DNA of 64,000 bases, from positions 3,193,501 to 3,257,500 of the forward strand of contig NZ_FO082820.1 in NCBI RefSeq assembly GCF_000967425.1. The letters run 5' to 3'. Origin of the DNA: Pseudorhizobium banfieldiae. Lineage in GTDB: Bacteria; Pseudomonadota; Alphaproteobacteria; Rhizobiales; Rhizobiaceae. This document shows, one piece after another, positions 45,209 to 61,414 of this stretch. A program made the translations under genes and the position numbers. The notes beneath the pieces were generated by a model. The model was not told where the DNA came from and made no database searches. It was given only the letters and a program-made list of their open reading frames with translations. Position 1 is the stretch's first letter, and every line of letters begins with the position of its first letter.

Positions 45209-46098
45209 TCACCGGAAACAACGGGCAACTGCTTCGGTGCCTGCGGCACCTTGCGCCGATTCACGGGCTGGATCTGATCTCTATCGGGCGACCCGAACTT
45301 GACCTTCTCAAGCCCGACTCGGTTATGACGGCGGTGCTTTGCAGGCAACCCGACCTCATAGTTTCCGCAGCGGCTTTCACCGCTGTCGACAAGGCTGAGG
45401 ATCTTCCGGATCTGGCCTATGCAACGAATGCGAAGGGCGCAGGCGCTGTCGCGGCGGCGGCCTCCGCGCTTAACATTCCGATAATCCATATATCATCCGA
45501 CTACGTCTTTTCCGGCTCCAAACCAGCACCCTACACCGAGGCGGACCAGACGGAGCCCTTGTCAGTCTATGGTGCGTCGAAGCTACTTGGGGAAGCCGAA
45601 GTTCGAGCGGCAACAGCCAATCATGTGATCATTCGAGCGGGCTGGCTCTACTCTCCCTTCGGGCAGAACTTCCTGAAGACGATGCTGGCGCTCGCAGCGA
45701 AGCAAGATACTGTTCGCGTCGTCGCCGATCAAAGAGGCCGACCCACCTCCGCGCTTGCTGCTGCGTCAGCCATCCTGGCACTCGCACATCGGCTCCTGCA
45801 GGATGGTCATCCGGAACTACGAGGCGTCTTTCATCTTGCGCCTGCCGGGGACGCCAGTTGGGCTGACTTCGCCGAGTTCATCTTTGGGGCTGTCGAGGCG
45901 GCCACCGCGCGACGCATCCGGATTGAACGAGTGTCATCGAGGGAATACCCGACCGCCGCTATGAGGCCGCAGAATTCATGTCTCGACGCCACGAAGATCA
46001 AGGAACGATATGGGATCACTATGCCTCACTGGCAGACTTCAGCGAGGGACATAGTGGAGATCTGTCTTCAACTCCCGGCGAAGGAAACTGCGCAATGA
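45196..46098 (+). CDS. rmlD: dTDP-4-dehydrorhamnose reductase
   Basis: 300-residue SDR enzyme for the last step to dTDP-L-rhamnose. The N-terminus [12 protein letters not shown] has the GxxGQL motif; [11 protein letters not shown] near 55, ISSDYVFSG near 96 and the catalytic YGASKLLGE near 120 follow. The ATG at 45196 overlaps the end of rmlB by 13 bases and has GGAGGAAG before it. Confidence 0.95.
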   Translation: MRVLVTGNNGQLLRCLRHLAPIHGLDLISIGRPELDLLKPDSVMTAVLCRQPDLIVSAAAFTAVDKAEDLPDLAYATNAKGAGAVAAAASALNIPIIHISSDYVFSGSKPAPYTEADQTEPLSVYGASKLLGEAEVRAATANHVIIRAGWLYSPFGQNFLKTMLALAAKQDTVRVVADQRGRPTSALAAASAILALAHRLLQDGHPELRGVFHLAPAGDASWADFAEFIFGAVEAATARRIRIERVSSREYPTAAMRPQNSCLDATKIKERYGITMPHWQTSARDIVEICLQLPAKETAQ

Positions 46099-47042
46099 AA
46101 GGTATTATTCTTGCCGGGGGATCAGGGACCCGGCTTTATCCTATTACACAAGCCATCTCCAAGCAGTTGATGCCGGTCTACGACAAACCGATGATCTATT
46201 ACCCGCTGACAACTTTGATGCTGGCTGGCATCCACGACATTCTTCTAATCACCACGCCGCAGGACCTAGGCGGTTTTCAGCGCCTACTGTCCGATGGGAC
46301 ACAGTGGGGAATCACCCTCACATATGCTGTTCAACCCAGGCCTGAAGGGCTTGCGCAATCGTTCATTATCGGAGCGGATCATGTTGCTGGAAACCGGTCG
46401 GCCTTGATCCTGGGGGATAACATTTTCTTTGGCCACGGGCTCCCCGAATTGTTGGCTACCGCAGCTCATTCAACGGGCGGTGCGACTGTCTTTGCCTATC
46501 AGGTGAGCGATCCTGAACGCTATGGTGTGGTCGAGTTTGACAGGTCGATGCGGGCACTCTCGATTGAGGAAAAGCCGCAGAGACCACGTTCCAACTGGGC
46601 CGTAACCGGCCTGTACTTCTACGACGAAACGGTGGTCGATCTTGCCGCCGATCTCGTTCCCTCCGCACGAGGGGAGCTGGAGATCACCGATCTCAACAAT
46701 CTCTACCTTCAACAGGGAAACCTGCATGTTGAACGTATGGGACGCGGCTATGCCTGGCTAGACACGGGAACGCCCGATAGTCTTCTCGAGGCGGCGGAGT
46801 TCGTTGCGACGCTCGAACGCCGCCAAGGCTTCAAGATAGCCTGTCCTGAGGAAATCGCCTTGAGAAGAGGCTTGATAAATGAGCGGCAATTCGAACGGTG
46901 TGCAGCAGCTCAGGCCAAGAGCGCCTACGGTCGTTATCTGATACGATTACTGGAGCTGGAAAGCGATCAATCTCGTCAGACAGCCGTCGACAAAGTCACC
47001 AGAACATCGATGGTGGAAACACAGCTGGCCCCGGTGAACTGA
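46095..47042 (+). CDS. rmlA: Glucose-1-phosphate thymidylyltransferase
   Basis: 315 residues making dTDP-glucose, the first step of the pathway. [16 protein letters not shown] at residues 3-18 is the nucleotide-binding loop; [16 protein letters not shown] follows, EKPQ near 158 and the [12 protein letters not shown] block near 222. ATG 46095 overlaps the rmlD stop (ATGA). About 20 extra residues at the C-terminus compared with E. coli RmlA. It ends the rhamnose operon. Confidence 0.95.
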   Translation: MKGIILAGGSGTRLYPITQAISKQLMPVYDKPMIYYPLTTLMLAGIHDILLITTPQDLGGFQRLLSDGTQWGITLTYAVQPRPEGLAQSFIIGADHVAGNRSALILGDNIFFGHGLPELLATAAHSTGGATVFAYQVSDPERYGVVEFDRSMRALSIEEKPQRPRSNWAVTGLYFYDETVVDLAADLVPSARGELEITDLNNLYLQQGNLHVERMGRGYAWLDTGTPDSLLEAAEFVATLERRQGFKIACPEEIALRRGLINERQFERCAAAQAKSAYGRYLIRLLELESDQSRQTAVDKVTRTSMVETQLAPVN

Positions 47043-47230
47043 CGCCGGAAATTAGGCAACCCAAGGAAATGTAAACCTTTTGAAGGTGTGTATGTCACCT
47101 GATTTATACCCTGCCGCCTCCGAAGGCGGGCGATGCATCGCCTCGAATCTCGCGCTACCCTGAAAATGCAGTGAGTTTACGACTGACGCTAGCTCTGGCC
47201 TGCTCGGAGCAATAGCTGCAGCCCAAAAAT

Positions 47231-47298
47231 GCATGTCTGACCTGACCGGGCCAGACATGCAGGCGAGCCCCCGCCCCCCCCAACCCTGGGGGCTCGCC
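47231..47298 (+). terminator. Two tandem hairpins between convergent genes
   Basis: First stem GCATGTCTG (47231-47239) with CAGACATGC (47252-47260); second stem GGCGAGCCCCC (47262-47272) with GGGGGCTCGCC (47288-47298) and a C-rich loop. They lie between rmlA and the glycosyltransferase gene on the opposite strand and likely end transcription from both sides. About 190 bases before them (47043-47230) hold no gene. Confidence 0.6.
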
Positions 47299-47362
47299 CC
47301 CTACACCTCATCCAAGAATTTCGTAGGATTACTGCTTTGATCTTTCAAGGCGAGCCAGTAAC

Positions 47363-48535
47363 TCATCTAGCCAGGTCTGCCAGATGCTCCATCCTCGACC
47401 GAAACTGGGAGGCAAAGTTGTGGCGTTTCGCAAACGCTAGGCCTCTTCGTGCTGCCTCCACGACGGCCCACCGTCTGTTGTTTAAGTCTAAGATCATTTC
47501 AGCCATGGCGGCCGGCGTTGCGGGCGACACCGCAAATCCCCCTCCCGATGCCTCAGATAAAGAGCGCCACATTCGGTTGCAATGGCCGACGACAGGCACG
47601 CCGCAGGCCAGGCTTTCAAGGTAGGTGCACGAAGGATCAGATTGGAGATGTGCACTCACGAAGAGATCATAGCTGCGGCGCATGGTAGGAACCAACTCGC
47701 GAACGTAATCTACCGATGTATGAAGACGTACAGCATCGCTGAGGTGATGTGACCTGATTGCGTCTGAGATCAGTCCTGCTAGGCTCCCCGCCCCATAAAT
47801 GTCGAATGTGAAGTTGAGACCAGCCTTCTTGAGGCGCTGAGCTATGGGAACGAGTTGATGAGCGCCTTTCATTGGCTCAAGACGGCCAGAGTGGACAAGC
47901 CGCAAGCTCTTCCCCGACAACAACCATCGCTCCCGGGCGTACATTTCCTCCTCTGTCGCCATCATTTCAGGGAGGGCACGACTGTCCAAATACAGCATGC
48001 TGCGCGCGTTCAGCGACCCATAGACCTCGTGAGCCGGATACCCGTTGCACTGCAGACCTGCCGCATGCCGGAAGGCGCTCCGACGACGCATCTCCGTCTT
48101 GGCTATACGAAGCGCACGAACGGCCTTTCTCATCGAACCGATCGACTCAAGCTGGTTTATCCGCTGGCGCGTTTGATGCGTATACTCGATTCCATAAGCG
48201 AGACGGCATCGGGACAGCGCGATGGAAGTGGGCGACAGCAGGTCGGCAGTACTGTCTCCCGAAAGCAATGCAACATCGAAATTGGCCAGACAGGTATCGG
48301 TCACCCGGTGGTTAGGCTCCAGCAAAGACAGGTCGAAGCCGAGGGCGTCGGACTTGAACGCCTGTCCAAAAGGTATTTCCCGAGCGCCCCGCCGCAAGAA
48401 ACATCGCAGGGGCCCGTTCCAGTATTCGAGATGTGCCTCGATTCCACGCACGAACTTCTTGTCCAGAACGACTTTGTTCCCAGGGAGTTCGATGACGGGA
48501 GCGGTAACGAATAATGCCAGTCGATGTGATGCCAC
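47363..48535 (-). CDS. Glycosyltransferase, GT4 type
   Basis: 390 residues with a GTG start at 48535 (AGGAGA 10 bases before). The C-terminal half has the GT-B donor site: LRLVHSGRLEPMKGAHQLVP near 212, DIYGAGSL near 244 and SCTYLESLACGVPVVGHCNR near 302, with the E-x7-E region of GT4 enzymes. The N-terminal LALFVTAPVIELPGNKVVLD is acceptor-side and divergent. It would add a sugar to a glycan or glycolipid; the dTDP-rhamnose genes next door make rhamnosyl transfer plausible. Confidence 0.85.
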   Translation of the reverse strand: MASHRLALFVTAPVIELPGNKVVLDKKFVRGIEAHLEYWNGPLRCFLRRGAREIPFGQAFKSDALGFDLSLLEPNHRVTDTCLANFDVALLSGDSTADLLSPTSIALSRCRLAYGIEYTHQTRQRINQLESIGSMRKAVRALRIAKTEMRRRSAFRHAAGLQCNGYPAHEVYGSLNARSMLYLDSRALPEMMATEEEMYARERWLLSGKSLRLVHSGRLEPMKGAHQLVPIAQRLKKAGLNFTFDIYGAGSLAGLISDAIRSHHLSDAVRLHTSVDYVRELVPTMRRSYDLFVSAHLQSDPSCTYLESLACGVPVVGHCNRMWRSLSEASGGGFAVSPATPAAMAEMILDLNNRRWAVVEAARRGLAFAKRHNFASQFRSRMEHLADLAR

Positions 48536-48770
48536 GGATAGTCTCTCTCCTGCAGATCAAGAACAACTTTCACCTGTGGATGGCAGCCGGGGCAAATCCT
48601 TCCTTCGAATGAGATCCGCAATCGGAAGTATTGTACCTCCGGCGATCACGACAGCCTGATGGGGTGGCAGAGGAACCCTGACATCAGCACGATTAGGTAT
48701 GCTGCACTGATCGCTTCTAGGAGGCAGCGATGGCATAATTGAAGCCATTTTCTTGTCGGGGGGGCAGAAA

Positions 48771-49031
48771 ATGATCTCGTCATCAGCTCGTGAAGACATA
48801 GTCCAGTGGCGGGTACCGGTTGCAATAAGGATTGGCTACGGTCCGATCGAACTGGTGCAAGGACCTGCGGAGGCCTGTCGGTACCTTGCTGACCGCTGGC
48901 CCTTCGTCGGTGGCACCTACCACGACCTTGCCGAAAGCAGGTGCCGCGCAGCGATGTACCGGCGAGCCAGTGTTGAAGAAGCGCGAAACATCTTTATATC
49001 AGCGGCTCAGGAAGCTTGCTTGCTGGATTGA
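48771..49031 (+). CDS. DUF982 family protein
   Basis: 86 residues from ATG 48771 matching the DUF982 pattern: W-x-x-PV, I-x-x-GP-x-EA, WP, G-x-x-Y and C-x-AM, with a final SVEEARNIFISAAQEA. This family is abundant in Rhizobiales and of unknown function. A GGGGGGCAG stretch precedes the start. It stands alone on the plus strand. Confidence 0.8.
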   Translation: MISSSAREDIVQWRVPVAIRIGYGPIELVQGPAEACRYLADRWPFVGGTYHDLAESRCRAAMYRRASVEEARNIFISAAQEACLLD

Positions 49032-49642
49032 CCTACAGAGTGGCTCTTTCTGCGGCGCCGGCCCATTGACACTTGCCGAGCCCGCAGGGCCGCTTCGCGC
49101 TTTCGGGCCCTTGCTCGCCTTCATAAGAAGAGCCCGGCGACGTCTCATCTACGCGTCCCCGGGCCCGTTCTTCCCCCAACCTTGAGATTTCATGATGCAT
49201 CAGATGCGCTGTTGGCTCAAGGCATCGAAGAGGGTATGGGCCTCGGCTGTTTGGCTTAGGGCGAAGATTTTTACCTCACTTTGTTGAATGTGGTTAAGCC
49301 GCTCATGCCTCTCGGATCGCGTGTCTTAGAAAGGCCGCCCTGTGGGCTGCGCTCCCTTCGCGGTCGAAAAGTCTTGTGAGGGAACCGGTTGGCCGACCAT
49401 CCTCGGCCCGTCGTAGTGTTTGATCCAGAGTGGCTGCGATATGAGCTCGGCCTTGCCGGATCACCTTTGGAAAGCTGCCTATGTCGCCGCTGCCCTGACG
49501 GCAGCGCGATGTGGAGTAAGAGCAATAATGTCAACAACCGCACCGCTGGATGCCGCAGCATCAAACCAAGTTGCTGGGGAGATCTTCCTGCGCCCATCTC
49601 CTCCTCCTGCCTGCCGCAAGGACGGCAGTGCCTAGCAACAGC
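49032..49642. other. Stretch without a recognised gene
   Basis: About 610 bases after the DUF982 gene. Frames up to 120 codons exist on both strands but overlap each other, are rich in Pro, Arg, Ser and Cys, and resemble no family I know. Confidence 0.35.
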
Positions 49643-49921
49643 TCACGGGGCAGAAAGGGGACCGGCTTCCTCCAGCCAGCGGCGAGAAGGCGCCATGTTG
49701 AAAGTCGCCCACTCGTCGTTGAGTGCTGCCACGAACAAGCGGTCATTTTGATCGAGATCAGTCTGCAGGTGGTCACGCAAGGCGTCAGCCCCACTATCAT
49801 ATCTCACCAACCATACCGATCCTTGAGCCTGCAAGGCATGCAGCGCAAACAATTTCTTTCGAAGTACACTATAGTTAGTTCCTAATCGATCGAGATCTAC
49901 CGTGACAACATAAACAGACAT
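49643..49921 (-). CDS. Cas2/VapD-like small protein (SinR-like), orphan
   Basis: 92 residues from ATG 49921. The start MSVYVVTVDLDRLGTNYSVL gives the ferredoxin-like beta strand with D-L-D and NY positions seen in Cas2, VapD and SinR-like proteins; GSVWLVRYDSGADALRDHL and DRLFVAALNDEWA follow the same pattern. No CRISPR array or cas1 is near, so a CRISPR role is unlikely; an orphan toxin-like or uncharacterised nuclease fold is the better guess. The frame can be extended upstream by 13 codons. Confidence 0.6.
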   Translation of the reverse strand: MSVYVVTVDLDRLGTNYSVLRKKLFALHALQAQGSVWLVRYDSGADALRDHLQTDLDQNDRLFVAALNDEWATFNMAPSRRWLEEAGPLSAP

Positions 49922-50517
49922 GCGTCCCCCATTCCGCCACAACCAGAACTGAGTCTTCAATTAGCTGACAGGCTTCAGTTCTCGACAATGAAATGAATAG
50001 TTTTAACGTACCTTACCCATCCATATATTACCCGTTTCCTACAGAAACAGCTTCGTTTAACGGGCAAATTGGCCGTATCAAATCGGATCCCCCCCTACCT
50101 ATTTAAGATGTACTGGTATTCGCAACACGCGTCCGAAGAGATAGGAAGGCATACTCCGCATGCACGACTGTCGACCAAGCCTAGCGTGCCCCGAGATTTC
50201 CCCGGATCGATTACATGGACGAAGGGCTGCAACTCGTTCCAAGATTCGGGACGAGGCGTGTCTGCAATAGCCAGAGACGGTGTCCCTCGGTCTTTGCCGA
50301 AACCTTTGCTGCAGCTGGTACTTAGAAGCCGCCGCGACGGCAGGAGCCTTAAATCGCTCGAGCCTGGCGGCGGTCGGTTATGGGTGACCGGGGGCGCGGC
50401 GCCGACGTAGAACTGAGAGACTGTAATGTGACCAATTTTCAAGCGGTTCTATGGTCGAGGCCCATAGCGTATCGGATTAGTCATCCGGCGAACGGATGCC
50501 TTCGGACAAAATGAAAG
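49922..50517. other. Stretch without a recognised gene
   Basis: About 600 bases, AT-richer than its surroundings near 49960-50110, between the orphan Cas2-like gene and the LuxR gene's terminator. No convincing frame. The promoter of the Cas2-like gene should lie here. Confidence 0.35.
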
Positions 50518-50542
50518 CGCCACCCGCTATTCACGAGTGGCG
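50518..50542 (-). terminator. Terminator of the LuxR gene
   Basis: On the minus strand, CGCCACTCG pairs with CGGGTGGCG (one T-G wobble) around a 7-base loop, followed by CTTTCATTTTG. It starts about 28 bases after the LuxR stop. Confidence 0.65.
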
Positions 50543-50569
50543 ACATCGGTTCACTTGTTTTGCCATGTC

Positions 50570-51349
50570 TCAGTGCCGCTGCCTCCCGTCCGCAAAGATA
50601 TCGTTGAGCTTGTAAGCAACCTCCGTCCGGTTGGTTGCTTTGAGTTTTTTCATGATATTGCGGATATGGACTTTAACCGTGCTTTCGCGGAGGTTGAGTT
50701 CATAAGCAATGATCTTGTTAGCCTTGCCTCTCCTCAAAGCCTCGACCACCGCCTCTTGACGCGGAGTAAACATCCCAGACAGAGGACGGCGGCCCGTCGA
50801 TGGAGGCTCCGGAACCAGGTGGCTCATTGCTTGTATTGTGCTGGCCGGAACGAAGATGCCGCCCGCCATGGCCAATGACAATGCTTCGATGCAAACAGCA
50901 ACCCCGACTGATGACGGAATGAAGCCGCGGGCCCCATATTCCAACATCTTCAGCACCTGAGGCAGGTCATCGTTGTCGGACAGAACGACAATGGGGATTG
51001 ACCCCATCTCGCTCATCAACCGCTCCATCTCCGCACCCATCGTCTCATCGTCTGCGCGCCTTCCGCCAACATTGAAAAGGATGGCTTGAATCGGAGGATG
51101 GACGTCTTTCTCCTTCTTCCATTCATCAATGGAGCCGACGGCAAGGACCTCCTTCTGGATTCCCCGGCTGATCAAGGCCTTTGCAAGGCACTCCCGGTCA
51201 AGGACCCGCCCGTCCAGAACAAGAAGGCAGCCATCACCGGCGGCTGTCGGCACGGCGCTGCTCTCTCGGCCTCGCTGCGAGACATCCTTGGGCGTAGGTA
51301 CCCTTCTAACGAAGGCTGATGCTTCATGTACACTTGCTGCCGAGTCCAT
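50570..51349 (-). CDS. LuxR-type response regulator with degenerate receiver domain
   Basis: 259 residues. The N-terminal half (about 40-165) has a receiver-like fold (CLLVLDGRVLDRECLAKAL, PIVVLSDNDDLPQVLKML, YGARGFIPSSVG), but the usual phospho-accepting aspartate strand reads AILFNVGG, so the acceptor is absent. The C-terminal LuxR helix-turn-helix (FTPRQEAVVEALRRGKANK, STVKVHIRNIMKKLKA, about 193-250) is intact. It probably acts without phosphorylation. It lies last on the strand with flippase, glycosyltransferase and PKS and may control polysaccharide or product genes. Confidence 0.88.
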   Translation of the reverse strand: MDSAASVHEASAFVRRVPTPKDVSQRGRESSAVPTAAGDGCLLVLDGRVLDRECLAKALISRGIQKEVLAVGSIDEWKKEKDVHPPIQAILFNVGGRRADDETMGAEMERLMSEMGSIPIVVLSDNDDLPQVLKMLEYGARGFIPSSVGVAVCIEALSLAMAGGIFVPASTIQAMSHLVPEPPSTGRRPLSGMFTPRQEAVVEALRRGKANKIIAYELNLRESTVKVHIRNIMKKLKATNRTEVAYKLNDIFADGRQRH

Positions 51350-51449
51350 GGTCTCCCCCTTTCGACAGTTACGCCATACCTATCTGGCTTACAGTGTTCT
51401 TCCTATGTCGCCGACTCTATCTGTTCCCGCACGATCCGGCACAAATAGA

Positions 51450-52841
51450 CTATTTGCTTACTACTTTGGGATGATTTTGTCTACGGTTATTAAGGAATTG
51501 GTAATATTTGCTCTTCGTCAACTTTGTCGTCATTAGCGCCTGCTCTGAGTGGATGGAGAACAGCGGTTTGCTGCGATCGCCGCAGACCCAGTTGTAAATA
51601 GCTAGGATCTGCTCAGCCTTGGCATCCCACGTAAAATAGGCGCGGGCGCGCGCGCCCGCTTCACGGCTCATCGCAGATATCGCGGCTCGGTCGGCCATGA
51701 GCCCTTCAAGTGCGGCGGTGAAGCCGGCACCCAAACTCTGGCGGTCCCTGAAATCGATTGCAAGGCCGCTTCCGGCATCAATCAGCTCCGGCGGTCCTCC
51801 GTAGTTCGCGACGAGCGGAACGAGCCCGAGTGCCATTGCTTCGATGACCACTCCGCCTCCGAACTCCCGCACACTCGGCAAGGCCAGAAGATCGCAGTCG
51901 GATAGTTCCATCGCGAGTTTTTCCTGGGCAACCCAGCCGGCGAAGCGCACCTGACTTTCAAGCTTCAGAACCCGTACTAGCGCCTCGAGTTCGGGCCGTT
52001 GGGGTCCATCCCCGACAATGGTCACGTCGACATCTGCCCGCGCCTCGAGCGAAGAAATCGCCTGCAGCAGGATATCAGCCCCTTTGTACGGAACCAGTCT
52101 CCCGACGAACGCAACTCGCAGGCGATCATGGCGAAGCGGTCGTTGTGTGAATGGAAAGCGCGCTGGATCTATAGCATTTTCAGCCAACAGAAAGCTCTTG
52201 TCGGAGCATGCTGTCGGTAACTCGGCCAAGGTGGCACGCGAGCCTGCGATCACTGCCGATGCCTTTGCACGAGTTGCCCGGTAGCCAGGCAAGAGCCGAT
52301 GGAGCCCTCTCGCGAACGAAAGCCAATCCCCTTCTCTGCTGCGCACCTCGGAGAAGCCTCGTGGCCATGCAATGCCGCCGTTCAGGGGGCCTATCACGAA
52401 TGGTACGTTGATCTTCGAGAGTTTGCGGGCCAACAAGCTCTGGCTGGTCGGACTTAGCGGCGTGATGCGATGCACCAGAGCGAACTCGCCGGCTCGAATC
52501 CTGTCCTTGAGCTTTCGCCACAGCTCTCGTTCAAAGCTGTAGTAGGCCAAGGACGATAGCGCCGTCACCAGCGTCCATGCTTTATTGTCACCGCCCCGTA
52601 GGATCTCGCCGATCCCATGAAAGAGCCTAGCCGTCGTTTCATTGTCGACGGCGATGAAATCCTCGCCCTCAATAAGACCTTCGCGGAGGAAGGCAGATCT
52701 ATTCCTCACCTGCGTGACGATCAGGGCGTCGACACGTTGCGCTATCGCCCGTGAGAGGTTCCATCCAACGAGGGGCACACTTGGCCAGTCGGGATTGGCG
52801 GCCTCGGCGATGAGAAGAACCCGGCGACGATGGTCAGGCAT
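51450..52841 (-). CDS. Glycosyltransferase, GT4 type
   Basis: 463 residues if started at ATG 52841 (MPDHRRRVLLIAEAANPDWP); in-frame starts up to 53033 exist but read poorly. Donor-site blocks: RVAFVGRLVPYKGADILLQA near 255, DVTIVGDGPQ near 283 and REFGGGVVIEAMALGLVPLV near 340 with the GT4 E-x7-E pair; IGPLNGGIAWP near 160 is typical of cap- and EPS-type enzymes. The last 30 residues are basic and Asn/Gln-rich and may be extra. It stands between the flippase and LuxR genes. Confidence 0.87.
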   Translation of the reverse strand: MPDHRRRVLLIAEAANPDWPSVPLVGWNLSRAIAQRVDALIVTQVRNRSAFLREGLIEGEDFIAVDNETTARLFHGIGEILRGGDNKAWTLVTALSSLAYYSFERELWRKLKDRIRAGEFALVHRITPLSPTSQSLLARKLSKINVPFVIGPLNGGIAWPRGFSEVRSREGDWLSFARGLHRLLPGYRATRAKASAVIAGSRATLAELPTACSDKSFLLAENAIDPARFPFTQRPLRHDRLRVAFVGRLVPYKGADILLQAISSLEARADVDVTIVGDGPQRPELEALVRVLKLESQVRFAGWVAQEKLAMELSDCDLLALPSVREFGGGVVIEAMALGLVPLVANYGGPPELIDAGSGLAIDFRDRQSLGAGFTAALEGLMADRAAISAMSREAGARARAYFTWDAKAEQILAIYNWVCGDRSKPLFSIHSEQALMTTKLTKSKYYQFLNNRRQNHPKVVSK

Positions 52842-53133
52842 GGCTTTGCCGTCACCACTTGCCAACACGGCTCCCGCTGTTGGCGCTCGAATTGCGCAAG
52901 TCATTTCTGCAGCGTTCATCATCGCGAGCCGACCGGTCCCCGCAGTCCGCGCTGGCGAAATGCGGCCTCTTCTCAGAATCTTGACCAAAAGGATGAATCG
53001 CTTGACGTCCGCGAATTCGGCGTCGCTACGCATCCCCCAACCAGAGAAATCCTACGGTGCTCGTACAGGGTAGAGCAATCCACTAGATGCGCTAAGGATC
53101 TCCGCCCATCGGAGTAGTTAAGCTACTACCGAA

Positions 53134-54615
53134 TCACCGATCGGCCAGTTGGGGCAGGATAGCAACCGGGGAGAGCATCCATTCGGCTAATAGCCCTGCA
53201 ACGTAGCCGAGCGGCCATGCCAGAAGAACCAAGAGCTCGAGCTTCAGATTGTTCAGTCGATGCCGCACCTGGAAGAATAGGAGCAATAAGAAAGATGGTG
53301 CTCCATGCAGAGCCACAGCCCAGACAGCTCCGATAACGTCGAACAAGAGGTATCCAATCGGGAGGAGTAGGAAGATCGAGAGCCCACGGACAAAGTTGAA
53401 GGCAGTGAGTATGCGTGGCTCACCCATAGCGAAATAGACATTGGCCAAGATACCGAAGCGGCTGAAAAGCAGGCTGAACGAGAGGATTTTCAGCATCGAC
53501 CCGGCGGCTTCATAACGAGAATCGTACAACACCGCTACCAGGACATCGCCCGTAGCGAAAATGGCACCGGCTGCCGTGACGAATATGACGTCAAACGGCA
53601 GTCTTAGCCTCCAATAGGCCTGAGCAAGCCCCTCCGGACTTTCTCGGCGGATCTGGCTCAAAGCCGGGACGGCAACAGAGTGGAACAGGCGACTACCCGC
53701 GCCCTCCAACATCGACACGAGGTTGAATGACAGGATATAGAGGCCAAGCGTCGCCGGCCCCACCCATCCTGCTAGCAAGATCCGGTCACCGTTGCTCGCT
53801 ACCACGGTGAATGTGGAGGAAAGCATCACCCACTTTCCGAAGCGGATCAGATCTCTCACGCAATCCCTATCGAGCCTGAACCGGTTCCCGCGACCGGAAA
53901 GCCACAGGAAACTCAGCGCGGTAGTCACAGCGGCAGAGCATAGTGTCGCAAAAACGAAGGACCAGACAGACCTCGTCTGTACTGCCAGGACGACAGCCAC
54001 GCCTAGGCCAGCGCACTGCGCAACCAGTTCGATCGCCGTCAGGCGACCGAGCTCAAGACGGCGGTACGCCGTGATGACTTTTGTCGATTGCAGGCCGGCA
54101 ATGACGCTGCTGAAAGAACTGACGGCGATCACTGCAGGCAGAGCCGATTCATTGTAAACGGAGCCGGCGGCCATCAAATCCTGCGACTGTGCCACCGAAA
54201 TTAAGTAGCCGACGCAGAGGCAGGCTGCCCAGATCAACAGCCCGTGAAGAAACTGCAGTGTCCAGGCGCTATCCAGGTAGTTACGCTGGTCGCCTAGCGG
54301 ACTTTGAATAGCAGCTGGACGAAGGCCGAGGTCGGATAGCATTGCGACAGCGACCTGAACCATTGTCGCTACCGCCATAAGACCAAACATCTCCGGCACC
54401 AGCAGTCTTGTAAGGACAAGGCTGCTCGATATCCTCAGCAGTTGAATGCATACATATCCACCGATCGACCATCCTGCCGCGCGCAATACGCTCAAGCGAA
54501 ACCGTTTGACGGGAGATCGAGCAACATCTTCTTTTGGCGCGGTTGCCTGTGCTTGTGGCTCCGCACGCTCGGCCGGTTCGGTTGGGGCAGCCGCAGGCGC
54601 AAGCGCGCGTGACAT
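53134..54615 (-). CDS. Polysaccharide flippase (Wzx/PST family)
   Basis: 493 residues from ATG 54615 (MSRALAPAAAPTEP). About 60 polar residues are followed by 12-14 hydrophobic segments of the MOP/PST superfamily: SSLVLTRLLVPEMFGLMAVA, SDLGLRPAAIQSP and FGKWVMLSSTFTVVASNGDRILLAG are typical. It would move a lipid-linked glycan across the inner membrane. It starts 76 bases downstream of the PKS stop on the same strand, so it is probably transcribed with it. Confidence 0.87.
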   Translation of the reverse strand: MSRALAPAAAPTEPAERAEPQAQATAPKEDVARSPVKRFRLSVLRAAGWSIGGYVCIQLLRISSSLVLTRLLVPEMFGLMAVATMVQVAVAMLSDLGLRPAAIQSPLGDQRNYLDSAWTLQFLHGLLIWAACLCVGYLISVAQSQDLMAAGSVYNESALPAVIAVSSFSSVIAGLQSTKVITAYRRLELGRLTAIELVAQCAGLGVAVVLAVQTRSVWSFVFATLCSAAVTTALSFLWLSGRGNRFRLDRDCVRDLIRFGKWVMLSSTFTVVASNGDRILLAGWVGPATLGLYILSFNLVSMLEGAGSRLFHSVAVPALSQIRRESPEGLAQAYWRLRLPFDVIFVTAAGAIFATGDVLVAVLYDSRYEAAGSMLKILSFSLLFSRFGILANVYFAMGEPRILTAFNFVRGLSIFLLLPIGYLLFDVIGAVWAVALHGAPSFLLLLFFQVRHRLNNLKLELLVLLAWPLGYVAGLLAEWMLSPVAILPQLADR

Positions 54616-54691
54616 AGATGATCGGCCGACCAAGGGCTCGTTCCTTTTTTGAGCACAACTGCCACCAGTCCGAACAAGGGAACGAGTTGTG

Positions 54692-61195
<6,504 letters not shown>

Positions 61196-61414
61196 AGTCG
61201 CCTTCCCGCAAGTTCCCCTTTCCATTTCGCGCCACCAACAGCAGCGAAGCAACTAACCCTTTCGACACCTGGCTCATCCCATTGGTGAGACGGTCTACAG
61301 CCTTTGACCCTTCGTTTGACGCGTGCCTCTCCCTAGGGCGGGGGTGCGAGCATGTTGATCTTTAGCGCTGCCAACAGTTGTATCGAACTGGGGTTCTTGA
61401 GCGGGGGAAAGGCT
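61196..61414. promoter_or_regulatory. Divergent promoter region of PKS and NRPS
   Basis: About 220 bases between the two biosynthetic starts. It contains two TTTGAC blocks 6 bases apart (CTTTGACCCTTCGTTTGAC, near 61308-61326), which may be -35 elements or a repeat for a regulator. No clear iron-box or LuxR-type palindrome was seen. Confidence 0.4.

Noticed and set aside
48301..48621. Minus-strand frame upstream of the GT4 gene with protein-like start (ISFEGRICPGCHP)
   Set aside because: The glycosyltransferase already has a plausible complete N-terminus from 48535, and the frame degenerates after 40 codons. A decayed neighbour is possible but not supported.
49643..49921. CRISPR-associated Cas2
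   Set aside because: No repeats, no cas1 and no other cas gene within the window.
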